Assembly (NCBI GenBank): GCA_009823395.1
Contig: CM020519.1
Location: 16,034,501 to 16,098,500 of the forward strand
Direction of reading: 5' to 3'
From: Thamnaconus septentrionalis
Taxonomy: Eukaryota; Chordata; Actinopteri; Tetraodontiformes; Monacanthidae
Length of the DNA stretch: 64,000 nt
The stretch's first letter is position 1; each line of letters starts with the position of its first letter. Below the pieces are notes generated by a model. It did no database searches and was not told the origin of the DNA. It saw only the letters and a list, made by a program, of their open reading frames with translations. Positions 61,666 to 64,000 of this stretch are shown one piece after another. Position numbers and translations under genes: made by a program.

Positions 61666-64000
61666 TCCTCTGAACTGAACCTGCGCTAATGTCACGTGGA
61701 AGCTGCGACCTGTAGCAAACAACATTCACAGAGGAAAGAACACTTCTTGCCATGCTGCGCAGCGAAACCTCGGCCCTGATCTCCCAACCGGCCCGTCAGC
61801 CAGCCACCACGATGCCCGATATGATGGATATATAATCCTACCTTCGGGAGAAGGTAAGGGAGATATTGCTCGCTGGCTCTCGGGCATAATGAGATTATAA
61901 ACCGATGGCAGATGTCATGTATGGATGGAAATACACACGAAAGATGAAGATAAGGAATTTAATTTGGTGATCATTCATATTCCAGTGATGTGTGATTAAG
62001 AAAAAAAAAAAAAAAAAAGCCCCACGAAAAACCTCTGGTGTCACTGTTGCAATATTACATAACATGATGTGAGGCGCAGCGACAGCGCAGCCCAGCCTCC
62101 CTCTCGGTTGAGCCGTCATCGCCCGGGGCCTGATTTCCCTGTTTATTCACACGCTGGAAAAAAGCTGCACAGCACTGTCGACTGTCAATCACGGGCCTGC
62201 CACACAAGGACACGTCACCCCCCCCCCCCCCGGCCCCCCCGATAGATAATCCCTGCCGCTATCTCGTCACCTCGCCGCGCCTCGTCGTCACGATCCACGT
62301 CTCTAAATGCAGAGCCGCCTCATTAACGGGGACGGCAGTTAATCTAGATTTCGCTCCGTAACATAAACAAGCAGATTAAAAAAAAAAAAAAAAAAAAAAA
62401 ATCTAATTACACACCCCCGCGCACTGGCAAATGATTTATTGAAATACGAATAGGCCGTAACTCTAAATGTTCGAGTGACAGATGTGCTTGTCAAAAAGCA
62501 GAAGAAAAGATTTGATGCCAATGTTCAGGGTTTTTATTTTTTTTATTTTTTTTTCGTCCAGTGCTGTCAGACTGTGAGCTGGCACCCCGGATGGAACGCT
62601 TCCAAAATCCTCTGTATTTTTTATTTAAAATTTTACTCATGCGTCCTACCTCTCTAAGAGCCCGAGGAAAGTGTCAGGAGAGGCGAGGCAGAGTCGGTGA
62701 GGATCAGTCAGAATCGCTTTTTCGCATTGAGGCGGACTGTTCGGATTTGTTGCCACTAGTTTAACAAAGACTTCAGAGTCCTGAGTAAAACTACTGGTGC
62801 GATGTTCGCCATCTGATCTGATCTTGGAGAGCAAGAACATTCTCCTTGTTTTAAATATACACAGGACCAATCGGCTTTTTTTCATGGACTCAGAAAACAG
62901 GTTTCCGCCACTTCTTCCCATCCAATTGTAAAGGGTTACTTTAACTCAACTTATTCATGTCAACTTGAGGTCCACGTCACCTCGCCTGCTGTCCTGTAGT
63001 GAGCCAATATGCAGCGCTCAAAGGAACTTAAGCCAAAAATCCTTTTCAAATTGGGTTGCGAAATTGGGTGCGAGAGCAGTGCTTTAGCAGTGTCCTTGCT
63101 AATCGTAGCATCCATGCTAAGCTCTTCAGCAACATTTTCTGTTTTTAGTCACTGTTTTTTCATGGTCAGAGTAGCTTGAGAGAAGTTTCTTTTCGTGCAA
63201 AGGATTCTGATTGTTATGGAATCCACGGAAAAGTTAAAACTGAATATAAATGCATACGACTGGAGGTTGGCAAGATGGATGGCCTAAAATATTGGCCAAT
63301 CCATCTGCCATGCAAGTCTAGTAGGACAGCAAAACATAACAAAAAATTCAATCCAATATATAGAAAGATATAGTCTTAAAAGAATACATATATTTATTAA
63401 AAATGTATTTTAACTCAGTTTGAACAAAAAAAAAAAAGACCCATCCTTTTATTCTATTTGGAAAGACTGAGGGCAAGCCGGTGCCTCGGCTCATTGTTAG
63501 GCTCACGGCATAATCCCACTTCTGTTTAAATACATCTTGTCAGCCCAGAGTGGTCGAAGGGAAACGGGAAACAGGCAACCTGGGAGCAGAATAAATTACC
63601 TGCGCGGCAGATCACCTTTCAGAGACCCCCTGAGCGAGAGATTCATCCATAAATCACAAAGCTTTCAAATCACCAACGTAATTGTACTCGCGCCGAGCGT
63701 AATAAGTCGGCGCTTTTTGCCTCTCTGTCTTTCTCTCTCTCTCTACCCTCCCGTGATTTACCGCGTGTCTGTCTTCCTCGGCCTCGGCGAAATTAAATGA
63801 GAAAAAAAAATGGGGTAAAAGCGGCGTTTCTAGCCCACCCTGCTCTCCCGGCCCCCCCGACTCTCTGAGCTTCACCCATTCTGCCGTCGTGTTCTGCAGA
63901 TCTCCGTTCATCCGCTGTCCAAACTGTGCATTAGCCAAGCGCGGGGGGAAAAAATAAATACACGAATAAATAAATGAATGAATGAATGAACAACACGTAC
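61666..64000. other. Downstream flank
   Basis: No exon recognised. It contains a nested hairpin (61812-61887), A-runs (61999-62018 and 62379-62401), a C14 run (62218-62231) and a TGAA repeat at the very end (63970-63990). Confidence 0.4.
61812..61887. repeat. Nested short hairpins
   Basis: Outer arms ATGCCCGA (61812-61819) and TCGGGCAT (61880-61887) enclose an inner perfect hairpin TACCTTC-GGGA-GAAGGTA (61839-61856). Confidence 0.7.

Overview
This window looks like nuclear DNA of a ray-finned (teleost) fish. The evidence is the repeat content: a tRNA-headed SINE with an L2-type (GATG)n tail, several Tc1/mariner and hAT relics, long (CA)n and (AT)n microsatellites, and one intact vertebrate gene. 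I recognise a single protein-coding gene, tmem121 (transmembrane protein 121), whose whole reading frame lies in one exon at 56248-57198 on the + strand. The species cannot be fixed by eye.

Layout. 1-10.4 kb is repeat-rich flank. It holds a fragment of an abundant fish repeat (946-1380), a full-length SINE on the minus strand (3296-3682), a long AT-repeat block (6065-6360), an internally deleted Tc1 element with an IR/DR end structure (6384-8205) that was split by a solo LTR (6993-7554), and a second, 5'-truncated SINE on the + strand (8207-8516). At 10.44-10.98 kb there is a promoter/first-exon-like segment ending in a good splice donor. I infer, without proof, that it is a non-coding first exon of tmem121.

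11-55.5 kb has no recognisable coding exon. It would be a roughly 44.5 kb first intron if the inference is right, otherwise intergenic. Much of it is single-copy-looking DNA with CpG-rich patches and AT-rich stretches dense in TAAT cores, which suggests conserved regulatory elements. It also carries a 517-bp hAT-type MITE (19889-20405), three relics of one Tc1-like family (26050, 32678, 49215), a 1449-bp hAT element with a perfect 8-bp target-site duplication and the first two transposase exons still visible (33052-34500), a second hAT-like non-autonomous element (42861-43553), a BED-finger hAT remnant (49523-50182), and a 2-kb tandem-repeat-bearing element (52600-54560).

55.5-58.4 kb is the tmem121 coding exon: a strong 3' splice site at 55513, a GC-rich leader, the CDS, and a 3' UTR with two AATAAA signals. 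58.4-64 kb is downstream flank with a LINE-like fragment, a degraded Tc1 element containing a perfect 35-bp-arm hairpin, and otherwise unassigned sequence.

I found no CRISPR array, operon, rRNA, confident tRNA or novel multi-gene system. The most interesting signals are the perfect hairpin at 60595-60668, the nested transposon history at 6.4-8.2 kb, the two-exon transposase remnant in the 33-kb hAT, and the candidate regulatory landscape between the presumed first exon and the tmem121 coding exon.
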